From: Clostridia bacterium
GTDB lineage: Bacteria > Bacillota > Clostridia > Oscillospirales > Acutalibacteraceae
Length of the DNA: 64,000 nucleotides
Assembly: GCA_017513525.1 (NCBI GenBank)
Contig: JAFXFC010000001.1
Coordinates: 94,045-158,044 of the forward strand
Reading direction: 5' to 3'
Below, piece after piece: positions 27,628 to 33,930 of this stretch. The notes beneath the pieces were generated by a model that saw only the letters and a list, made by a program, of their open reading frames with translations, was not told the DNA's origin and did no database searches. Numbering within the stretch: the first letter of the stretch is position 1; the number at the start of each line of letters is the position of its first letter. Position numbers and translations under genes: made by a program.

Positions 27628-28290
27628 TTCACGAAGCTGCTTCTTATCCAGAATTTTAACGCCCCCGCGTGAAATTTCGACGATCCCCTCGTTTGAAAAG
27701 TATTTAAGCATTCGGGATACCACTTCACGGGCAGAACCCATATATTTTGCAATCTGCTCGTGAGTAAGCGGTATAACATCTGAGCCTGTTCTTGCTTGTT
27801 CATCCGAAAGAAAAATAGCCAGTCGTTTATCCATATTCATAAAAAGGATCTGTTGCATGACCCACATTACATCTGAAAAACGGCTGACAGCCGCTTCAAG
27901 AGAAAAGATTTTTATTTTCGGATTACTTTCACTAATGGCAGCAAATGCTGGACCGCTCAGAACAAAGCAATCGCTGTTTTCCTCGGCATCAATAAATACA
28001 TCAAATGTGATCGTTTGTAATACACAGGATGCGGAAAGCATACACATGTCGCCTTCGTGCAGACGGTAAAGCGTAATATCCTTTCCCTCCTCAGACATTA
28101 TATAAACTCTGAGAGTGCCTGAACGGATAAGATATACTCCGGAACATTCAGAGCCGTCGTGTATAGTTGTTCCTTTTTGATAAGTTTGTGCTACGGAATT
28201 GCGACAAATGTATTCTTTCTCTTTTTCAGAGATTTCATTCCAGAAAGGAAATATATCTTTATAAACAGATTCGAATGCAGCATGTGTCAT
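27616..28290 (-). CDS. Crp/Fnr family transcriptional regulator
   Basis: About 224-aa regulator: cyclic-nucleotide-binding-like beta-roll (GTTIHDGSECSGVYLIRSGTL region), long coiled dimer helix, then a Crp-type winged helix with recognition segment MGSAREVVSRMLKYFSNEG. There is no N-terminal FNR cysteine cluster, but scattered cysteines occur. The ATG at 28290 has GAAGGAG 9 bases upstream; the upstream ATG has no site. Placed between trxA and trxB and divergent from trxB, with 102 bases between, so it probably controls the thioredoxin system or redox genes. Confidence 0.9.
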   Translation of the reverse strand: MTHAAFESVYKDIFPFWNEISEKEKEYICRNSVAQTYQKGTTIHDGSECSGVYLIRSGTLRVYIMSEEGKDITLYRLHEGDMCMLSASCVLQTITFDVFIDAEENSDCFVLSGPAFAAISESNPKIKIFSLEAAVSRFSDVMWVMQQILFMNMDKRLAIFLSDEQARTGSDVIPLTHEQIAKYMGSAREVVSRMLKYFSNEGIVEISRGGVKILDKKQLRELTL

Positions 28291-28392
28291 TTTTATCGGC
28301 TCCTTCACAAATTTCATACACCGATTTTATTATAAGAAAAATTTACATTGTATGTCAACAATTCACCTGATAAAGAATAGAGGAGGTTCATT

Positions 28393-29313
28393 ATGGAACA
28401 CATTTACGATATGATTATCCTTGGAGGCGGGCCTGCGGGTTACGCTGCCGCTTTATATTCATCACGCGCAGGACTTGATACAGTTTTATTGGAAAGACTG
28501 TCCGCAGGAGGCCAGATGGCTCTGACAGGAGATATTGACAATTACCCCGGCTTTGAAGAAGGTATTGACGGATTTACCCTTGGCATGAAAATGCAACAGG
28601 GAGCTGAACGCTTTGGAACTAAGACCGAATATGCCGAAGTGACTGCCGTTGATTTCTCAGGTGAAATAAAAAAAGTTCATGCAGAAAATAACACCTTTCT
28701 CGGAAAAACGGTAGTTATCGCCACAGGAGCAAATCCGCGTGAGCTTGGGATTAAAGATGAACAGAAGCTCATCGGTAAAGGTGTTCATTACTGTGCTCAC
28801 TGTGACGGCAGATTTTATAAGGACAAGACAGTTGTTGTTGTAGGGGGAGGAAATTCTGCCGCTCAGGATGCTCTGTATCTTTCAAGACTCTCTAAAAAAG
28901 TGTATATCGTTCACAGAAGAGATGCGCTCAGAGCTACCAAAATATATCATGAGCCTCTCATGAAGGCGGATAATGTCGAATTTGTCTGGAACAGCACGGT
29001 TTCTGAATTTATCGGAACGGATAAAATTTCGGGTGTAAAGATAAAAAGCGTGATCGACGGGGAAGAGACGGAGCTTTCCTGTGACGGCGTGTTCATAAGT
29101 ATCGGAAGAATTCCTGCAACCGAGTTTCTGTCGTCTTCCGTGAAGCTCGATGAAAACGGCTATGTGATTGCAGATGAATCCACGTTGACAAGTGCTAAAG
29201 GTGTATATGCCGTAGGAGATGTCCGCACGAAAGAGCTGCGTCAGGTAGTAACCGCAGTATCAGACGGTGCAGTAGCCGCACACCAAGCCGAACAATATCT
29301 TTCTAAACTATAA
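28393..29313 (+). CDS. trxB: Thioredoxin reductase
   Basis: 306-aa FAD/NADPH enzyme. FAD motif GGGPAGYAAALYSSRAG is at the N-terminus, the redox pair is C134-A-H-C137 in HYCAHCDGRFY, and the NADPH site is VVVGGGNSAAQDALYLS. The C-terminal FAD motif GVYAVGDVRTKELRQVVTA is intact. The dithiol dipeptide AH differs from the common AT/AV. AGGAGG precedes the ATG. Works with the thioredoxin at 27.3 kb. Confidence 0.95.
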   Translation: MEHIYDMIILGGGPAGYAAALYSSRAGLDTVLLERLSAGGQMALTGDIDNYPGFEEGIDGFTLGMKMQQGAERFGTKTEYAEVTAVDFSGEIKKVHAENNTFLGKTVVIATGANPRELGIKDEQKLIGKGVHYCAHCDGRFYKDKTVVVVGGGNSAAQDALYLSRLSKKVYIVHRRDALRATKIYHEPLMKADNVEFVWNSTVSEFIGTDKISGVKIKSVIDGEETELSCDGVFISIGRIPATEFLSSSVKLDENGYVIADESTLTSAKGVYAVGDVRTKELRQVVTAVSDGAVAAHQAEQYLSKL

Positions 29314-29738
29314 CAGCTTCCTTCATCGTCCACACGATGCGTGAAGCCTGAAACTCCTTGGGAAGAGCTCTCGTGTTCATCCCCTCGGAGGTGTCAGTTC
29401 AAGTCCTTATGCACACAAAAAAGGGGATGTAAAAAAAGCACAGATCGCATAAAACAAGAAAAATCAAGGGGTTCGAGCAAGTCAAATACTTGTAAGAACC
29501 CCCAAAAACAACCCAAAATACATAAATTATTAAAATTTTATGTTTTATGCTACGAACAAACCTCGCCTCTCGACGTACCTTTGTACGCCTTCGGGCAGAC
29601 AAAAACAAGCCTGAAGCCTTGTTTTTGCTCGGTTTGTCCGTTCTGCATCATTTTTTCCTATCCCCTTAAAAGGAACTGTAAAAAAACGAAAGTTTTTTTA
29701 CAGTTCCTTTCTTCTGGCAAGTTGCACCGAAAAAGATA
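29314..29738. other. Non-coding, hairpin-rich gap between trxB and GH32
   Basis: No gene is visible in these 425 bases. They contain a hairpin CATCGT/ACGATG (29324-29339) followed by CTGAAACTCC, a near copy of the element at 31.29 kb. A T-arm-like GTTCAAGTCCTTATGCA string is at 29397. Further stems are CATCCCC/GGGGATG (29379-29429), GGGGTTC/GAACCCC (29468-29502) and AAAAACAAG/CTTGTTTTT (29601-29626). The region looks like degraded repeat or mobile debris. Confidence 0.6.
29671..29711. terminator. Strong bidirectional terminator near the GH32 3' end
   Basis: A near-perfect 19-bp stem (AAAGGAACTGTAAAAAAAC with GTTTTTTTACAGTTCCTTT) closes a GAAA tetraloop. It can serve the leftward GH32 gene. 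Confidence 0.75.
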
Positions 29739-30833
29739 TCATAACAACGCAGAATAAATTTCCTCTCCGCCGTTTACAAAAATTTCAACGATGTAAGCAT
29801 CACGAAGAATTTTAATATCCTTAATATCTCCTACATATGTAACCGGCTCACGACCGTTTCTTTTAACAATGAAGCCGTGTTCTGTTCGTTCTAAACACTC
29901 ATCTTCATCTTTTAGCAAGTGTTGTAATTCTTTTATAGGGAAGGCAGTTATTTTTCCGTCTTTCAGCTTTAACTCTCTTGGAACAGACATACAACCAACA
30001 TCTTTTTCGGAAAAACCGACATAGCTCCATCCGGGAATCCAGCTAATTAGAATATTTCTACCCAAATGGTCGCGGAATACCTGTCCGGCATATTGGTCAG
30101 GCCCTTTATCCACCTCGGCAATGTGTTTGATTGTAAACTTACCGTCTGAAAATTCGCCGTACATTACCGAGAAGTAGTGCTTTTTATCAAACGGGCAAAC
30201 CGATGCAGTAAGCAGATATAGGTCGTTTTCCGCTGACATAAACGACGGACACTCCGCATATTTACAGCCTTCCCACTCACACATAACTCCTTCATATTCC
30301 CAATTAAACAGATCATCACTTTTATACAGCAGAAGTCGTCCTGTCTTACTTTCGGGATTACCGCTTGCCATAACGCAGTAATATTGTCCATCAATACAGC
30401 AAATAGCCGGATCACGAAAATCAGGACCGCCATCATCGGGATAATGATCAATCACAGGGTTGCCTTCGTATTTTTCAAAATAAATCCCGTCGGTCGAATA
30501 TGCCACACTGACGGTTTGAACTTTTTCTTCCCCTTTGACTGAAGCATAGAAAAGATAGAGCGTATCGTCTTTCACCGTTGCTGTACCTGACCAGCAACCA
30601 TTGTTGTCATAGTCTTTGTCCGGAAACAGTGCGACGGGCAATTCTTCCCAATCAGCAAAGTTCTTTGTTCTGGCGTGTCCCCAATGCATCGGCTGTTTCC
30701 ACGGAGTTTCAAAATCGGGTGCATGCTGGTAAAAAATATGATAATAACCTTTAAAATAGACCAAACCGTTCGGGTCATTGACCCAGCCCTTTTTAGGTTT
30801 GTAGTGATAACACAGTTTTTGCAGATAATCCAT
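29739..30833 (-). CDS. GH32 beta-fructofuranosidase / sucrose-6-phosphate hydrolase
   Basis: 364-aa five-bladed propeller hydrolase acting on sucrose, sucrose-phosphate or fructans. All three catalytic motifs are present: nucleophile D20 in WVNDPNG, transition-state D141 in FRDP, acid/base E194 in AECPS. No signal peptide, so intracellular. It is about 100-120 residues shorter than usual; the C-terminal beta-sandwich is reduced to a stub that still ends with VEIFVNGGEE. No sugar transporter or PTS gene adjoins it, and it lies in a debris-rich zone beside a tRNA, consistent with transfer or reduction. Confidence 0.88.
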   Translation of the reverse strand: MDYLQKLCYHYKPKKGWVNDPNGLVYFKGYYHIFYQHAPDFETPWKQPMHWGHARTKNFADWEELPVALFPDKDYDNNGCWSGTATVKDDTLYLFYASVKGEEKVQTVSVAYSTDGIYFEKYEGNPVIDHYPDDGGPDFRDPAICCIDGQYYCVMASGNPESKTGRLLLYKSDDLFNWEYEGVMCEWEGCKYAECPSFMSAENDLYLLTASVCPFDKKHYFSVMYGEFSDGKFTIKHIAEVDKGPDQYAGQVFRDHLGRNILISWIPGWSYVGFSEKDVGCMSVPRELKLKDGKITAFPIKELQHLLKDEDECLERTEHGFIVKRNGREPVTYVGDIKDIKILRDAYIVEIFVNGGEEIYSALL

Positions 30834-30870
30834 AAATCAACCTTTCCTCTCGAATTTATTATTTGGGTAT

Positions 30871-30957
30871 TTATATTTTTTCGAGCAGCTTTTGTGCAAG
30901 TGCTGTTTTGCCTGTATGCAATGTCCCGGCAATTAATATCCTCGTCTCTACATATTC
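30871..30957 (-). pseudogene. Remnant of a P-loop NTPase N-terminus
   Basis: The leftward frame encodes TRILIAGTLHTGKTALAQKL followed by LEKI and a stop. GTLHTGKTA is a Walker A motif. An in-frame stop lies directly upstream and there is no start codon, so this is only a fragment of about 28 codons. The parent family cannot be named. Confidence 0.4.
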
Positions 30958-31160
30958 TTACTTGTTGAGTAGATTATATCACAAAACTTCAGATTTTTCC
31001 ACCTAATATTGTTCTTGTATTATAGTTCAAGTCCTCACCAAAGGTCGTTTTGGGGAAATGATATCTTTTGAATTTCCCTTTGAAAAATGGCATAACGAAC
31101 CCCCGAAACCGCCCAGGTTTCAGGATTTTTCGCACCGATATCTTTTTCGTTGCGAAATGA

Positions 31161-31179
31161 TGGTTGCGGGAGAAGGACT
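31161..31179 (-). repeat. Partial duplicate of the tRNA-fMet 3' end
   Basis: These 19 bases are identical to the first 19 plus-strand bases of the tRNA-fMet gene (31428-31446), i.e. CCA end and acceptor/T-stem, in the same orientation 267 bases away. The match stops at the T loop. It could be an att-like duplication or a decayed second tRNA. Confidence 0.7.
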
Positions 31180-31319
31180 CCCGAAATTCGCACAAATGCT
31201 TTGCATTTGTTTGCACCCGCAAAACATAGTCGTCTCGGGCACTGCCGTACCCGATACTCCTTGTTTTAACTTTTTCAGCCACCCCCTTTATCGTCCACCG
31301 GACGCGGGGGCGTCTGAAA

Positions 31320-31352
31320 CTCCGGGTTATGAGCCCTTCGGGCTCATAACCC
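31320..31352. repeat. Palindrome made from the tRNA-fMet anticodon arm
   Basis: 31320-31336 is identical to 17 bases of the tRNA anticodon arm (CTCCGGGTTATGAGCCC). It is followed by TTC and its own 13-base reverse complement, giving a perfect 13-bp hairpin (31324-31336/31340-31352) that contains the CAT anticodon. Confidence 0.75.
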
Positions 31353-31389
31353 TCACTTCAAGGGGAAGAAGTCATCATCCCATGATGCA

Positions 31390-31425
31390 AAAAAACAAGG
31401 TGTACCAAAGTACACCTTGTTTTTT
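31390..31425 (-). terminator. Terminator of the tRNA-fMet gene
   Basis: A perfect 15-bp stem (31390-31404/31411-31425) with A and T tracts sits 3 bases beyond the tRNA 3' end on the leftward transcript. Confidence 0.85.
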
Positions 31426-31427
31426 AC

Positions 31428-31503
<76 letters not shown>

Positions 31504-31635
31504 ATATTTATCTGTTGCTTGATTAGTATATACTAAATCGCAGAAAAAATCAAGTGTTTTGCAGAAATTTTTTATATTAAATAAAAATTATTTGATTTGA
31601 TGCAAAAAATTAAGGGAAAACGGGCGCTAAAAGCT

Positions 31636-31692
31636 ACACTTTTGCACATTGAATGCAAAATTATTGACAAATGTGTACATGGTTGTTACAAT
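31636..31692 (+). promoter_or_regulatory. LytTR-type box and sigma-A promoter of leader 1
   Basis: ACACTTTTG (31636-31644) matches the half-site used in the LytTR gene's own double box. The matching position 21 bases upstream is degenerate. TTGACA (31664-31669), 17 bases, TACAAT (31687-31692) is a near-consensus promoter. The box-to-minus-35 distance (19) nearly equals that at 57.6 kb (18). The string AAAAGC(T/G)ACACTTTTGCACA is shared by the two loci. Confidence 0.7.
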
Positions 31693-31721
31693 GGAAAAAA
31701 GCTTGAAAGGCGGCGGACAGT

Positions 31722-31775
31722 ATGATAATGGTGATTGTTATGAATAAAAACCGAAGTGCTGTTTTGTCCGTTTGA
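31722..31775 (+). CDS. Leader peptide 1 (17 aa) with R-S-A-V-L-S motif
   Basis: Tiny ORF translating as MIMVIVMNKNRSAVLSV. The region TTGAAAGGnnGGnGGA before its ATG is shared with leader 2 at 57.66 kb, and the C-terminal motif R-S-(A/V)-V-L-S is shared too. The codons for NRSA (31747-31759) can pair with the 5' arm of the downstream terminator, so translation would disrupt that pairing. This is an inferred attenuation leader, not a known family. Confidence 0.6.
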   Translation: MIMVIVMNKNRSAVLSV

Positions 31776-31803
31776 TATCAGATATTTTATTTATCAGGAT
31801 AAG

Positions 31804-31834
31804 GCATCTTCGGTTTTCGGAGATGCTTTCTTTT
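31804..31834 (+). terminator. Attenuator terminator 1
   Basis: A 9-bp stem (31804-31812/31818-31826) followed by TTTCTTTT lies between leader 1 and the GNAT gene start. Its 5' arm plus loop (31804-31817) can instead pair with 31747-31759: 13 pairs with one bulged T (31807). That makes an antiterminator. Confidence 0.65.
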
Positions 31835-31862
31835 GTTGTAAAACGATGAGAGGAGATTTATA

Positions 31863-32182
31863 ATGATATTTGAAGAAAAGAAAATTATACTGAAAAACGG
31901 TAAAACTGCGATACTTAAAACAGCCGAAATTACGGATGTTGAAAAGATGCTCTTTTTTATAAAGCAGGCTTCGAGGAAGACTGATTTTTTGTCCCGTTAT
32001 CCTGAGGAATGGACGAGCACGGCTCGGAGATTTTAGAGCTTGAATGCTTCGGTGATAATAAAAGAGCGCATCACCTTTATGAGAAATTCGGTTTCAAATC
32101 TGTAGCAGTAAAACCGAAAGCATTTAAACTCAAGGACGGCACTTATCAGGATGAAATTTATATGCAGAAAGAGTTAATTTAA
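31863..32182 (+). pseudogene. GNAT acetyltransferase pseudogene (internal deletion)
   Basis: The N-terminal piece (31863-32036, 57 codons) starts MIFEEKKIILKNGKTAILKT and stops early. The C-terminal piece continues in another frame from about 32018 to 32182: ELECFGDNKRAHHLYEKFGF and DEIYMQKELI, the typical GNAT end. The acetyl-CoA-binding core between them (roughly 80 codons) is missing, so the gene is dead by deletion plus frameshift. It is preceded by leader 1 and its attenuator, with AGAGGAG before the ATG. Confidence 0.75.
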
Positions 32183-32251
32183 GGTGTAATACAGAAAAAA
32201 TCGAAAAAACAGCGTAATTTTTTATATTCCGAAAGCGAAAAGGAGATTAAC

Positions 32252-32836
32252 ATGCCTTTATTTACGATTACTTTTTGTGTGCTGATTGTGATTATTTATA
32301 TTCTGGATAATTTTCTTGTTATTCCAAAAAGCACAAATGTTACTTTGAAAGAAAAGCTTCTTACGGGGCATAATTACGGATACATAAATCACGCCTTGCA
32401 CCTGTCGGAAAAGAAGATAAAAGGCGGTCAGGTGTGGCGGCTTGTATCTTCTTGTCTTTTGCATGTGGGAACGGTACATATTATTTCTAATGTGACCGCC
32501 ACTTTAATTGTCGGCTACGCCGTTGAATCACAGCTCGGTACACTGAAAACTTTAATTTGCTATGTTGTATCCGCTTTTATTTCGGGGCTTTATATGACAT
32601 TCGTTTATAAGCTTCACGAGGGTGAGGGTGCATCAACGGGAATTTACGGACTTATCGCGATCTTTGTGATACTTGCAATTAAAAACGGTACGGTAATGTT
32701 TTCACCGCTTCCGGTGGCGGCGCTTATAATTCTTTTGATATACACCGTCGGCGGAATGTTCATGGGTAAAGCTACCGCATGGGAACATATCTCGGGCTTT
32801 ACAGGCGGAATAATTATCGGGCTTATTTTAAGTTGA
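32252..32836 (+). CDS. Rhomboid family intramembrane serine protease
   Basis: 194-aa polytopic membrane protein. Catalytic Ser128 lies in GEGASTGIYGL and His179 in WEHISGFTGG, the rhomboid dyad. The oxyanion-type HVGTVHIISN block with the conserved HxxxN lies near residue 75. About six membrane helices. It would cleave membrane-anchored proteins within the bilayer. AAAAGGAG precedes the ATG. It ends 13 bases before the kinase gene, so they are likely co-transcribed. Confidence 0.9.
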   Translation: MPLFTITFCVLIVIIYILDNFLVIPKSTNVTLKEKLLTGHNYGYINHALHLSEKKIKGGQVWRLVSSCLLHVGTVHIISNVTATLIVGYAVESQLGTLKTLICYVVSAFISGLYMTFVYKLHEGEGASTGIYGLIAIFVILAIKNGTVMFSPLPVAALIILLIYTVGGMFMGKATAWEHISGFTGGIIIGLILS

Positions 32837-32849
32837 CGGATGTGGTTTT

Positions 32850-33758
32850 ATGGTAAAGGATAAAATTAAATCAATTGTTGAAAAGCACATGAAAACAACG
32901 GTGAAAGACATCCGTGAAGTGGGCAAGGGTGCCAGCGGAAATGTTTTTTATGTTAAAATTTCGGATAAACCCTATGAATTAGCCGTTAAAACAAGTAAAT
33001 TCTACGATAATATATGTAAAGAAAAGAAAATGCTTGAATTTCTGCAATCAAAAGCTTCTTATAAAGTTCCTGAAACTTATTTTCTGCTAAGGGACAATGA
33101 TATTGTATTTTTCGGTATGGAATACATTAAAGGAATGAGCGGAAAAAGCAAATATATAAAATTCGTGCCCTCAAAAAAGCATTTGAGAAACAGTATTTTA
33201 TCAGCGTTCATAAACACTCAAAATGTTCATAATGATAAATTCGGTAAATTCGATGCTCCCGCTTTTAATAATTGGGCAGATTATTACAAGGATTTTTTTT
33301 CAGGTATATATGAATTTACCAAAGAGAAATATGAACGAAAAGAAATTGAGCCTGTTATTATGAAAGCGGTTGAGTTGATAAATAGAAATCTTGATGAAAT
33401 ATTAAAATCAACTGAGAATACCGCTTGTCTTTGTCACGGTGATTTCTGGATGCCCAATCTTATAATTGATTTTCGGAAATCTGAGCTTGCAGGGGTAGTT
33501 GATCCCTTTGATATGTTGTGGGCAGAACCTGAATATGAACTGTTTTGTTTGACCCTCGGATTCGGTGAAAAGCTAGAGCTATATGAAGAATACAAAAAGA
33601 GAAAGCAAACCTCGAAATACTGCGATCTAAAGGTTGAGCTTTACGCACTGTGCAATGAATTGAATTGGTACATTCTTTTAGGAGAAATGGAACACGGTTA
33701 TCTTTTGTTCCGTTCTGAAAGATTGATAAAAAGAATGACGGAATCAGGCTTGAACTAA
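32850..33758 (+). CDS. Aminoglycoside phosphotransferase / choline kinase-like protein
   Basis: 302-aa kinase-fold protein. The catalytic loop CHGDFWMPNLI gives D198 and N203, and the DFG-equivalent is D218 in VVDPFDMLW. An N-terminal ATP lobe with GKGASGNVFYVKI and LAVKTSK is present. The APH superfamily includes antibiotic kinases, choline kinases and other small-molecule kinases; no feature here decides between them. It lies in a possible operon with the rhomboid protease and behind the broken GNAT gene. Confidence 0.8.
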   Translation: MVKDKIKSIVEKHMKTTVKDIREVGKGASGNVFYVKISDKPYELAVKTSKFYDNICKEKKMLEFLQSKASYKVPETYFLLRDNDIVFFGMEYIKGMSGKSKYIKFVPSKKHLRNSILSAFINTQNVHNDKFGKFDAPAFNNWADYYKDFFSGIYEFTKEKYERKEIEPVIMKAVELINRNLDEILKSTENTACLCHGDFWMPNLIIDFRKSELAGVVDPFDMLWAEPEYELFCLTLGFGEKLELYEEYKKRKQTSKYCDLKVELYALCNELNWYILLGEMEHGYLLFRSERLIKRMTESGLN

Positions 33759-33801
33759 GATGAAATTCGTAAATTAATCGGTAATTGTGAATTGATTGCT
33801 G

Positions 33802-33824
33802 CGGTGACACGATGAGTGTCACCG
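33802..33824 (+). terminator. Terminator after the APH-like kinase
   Basis: A perfect 9-bp stem CGGTGACAC/GTGTCACCG with a 5-nt loop is followed by TATTTTTT. Confidence 0.85.
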
Positions 33825-33930
33825 TATTTTTTGGAGTAATATTGCCCAAATGCGGTTTTACGATTTTGTTATTTGTATGAATTGAAGAAATTTTTCTTAA
33901 ATGTTAATATTATAGTATTAAATTTAAGGA

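Larger units (their letters stand above)
30834..31427. other. Gene-free debris zone left of tRNA-fMet
   Basis: No intact gene in about 590 bases. It holds the P-loop remnant (30871-30957), another T-arm-like string AGTTCAAGTCCTCACCA (31026-31042), hairpins such as ACAAATGC/GCATTTGT (31192-31208), a copy of the tRNA-fMet 3' end (31161-31179), the ATCGTCCAC hairpin element (31284-31323) and the anticodon-arm palindrome (31324-31352). The right end is the tRNA terminator. Confidence 0.6.

Noticed and set aside
29341..29757. 138-codon ORF between trxB and GH32
   Set aside because: It crosses several inverted repeats and a terminator and has a low-complexity basic composition; no family resemblance.
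31161..31336. A second complete tRNA gene
   Set aside because: Only the 3' 19 bases and the anticodon arm match, separated by 140 unrelated bases; no cloverleaf can be formed.
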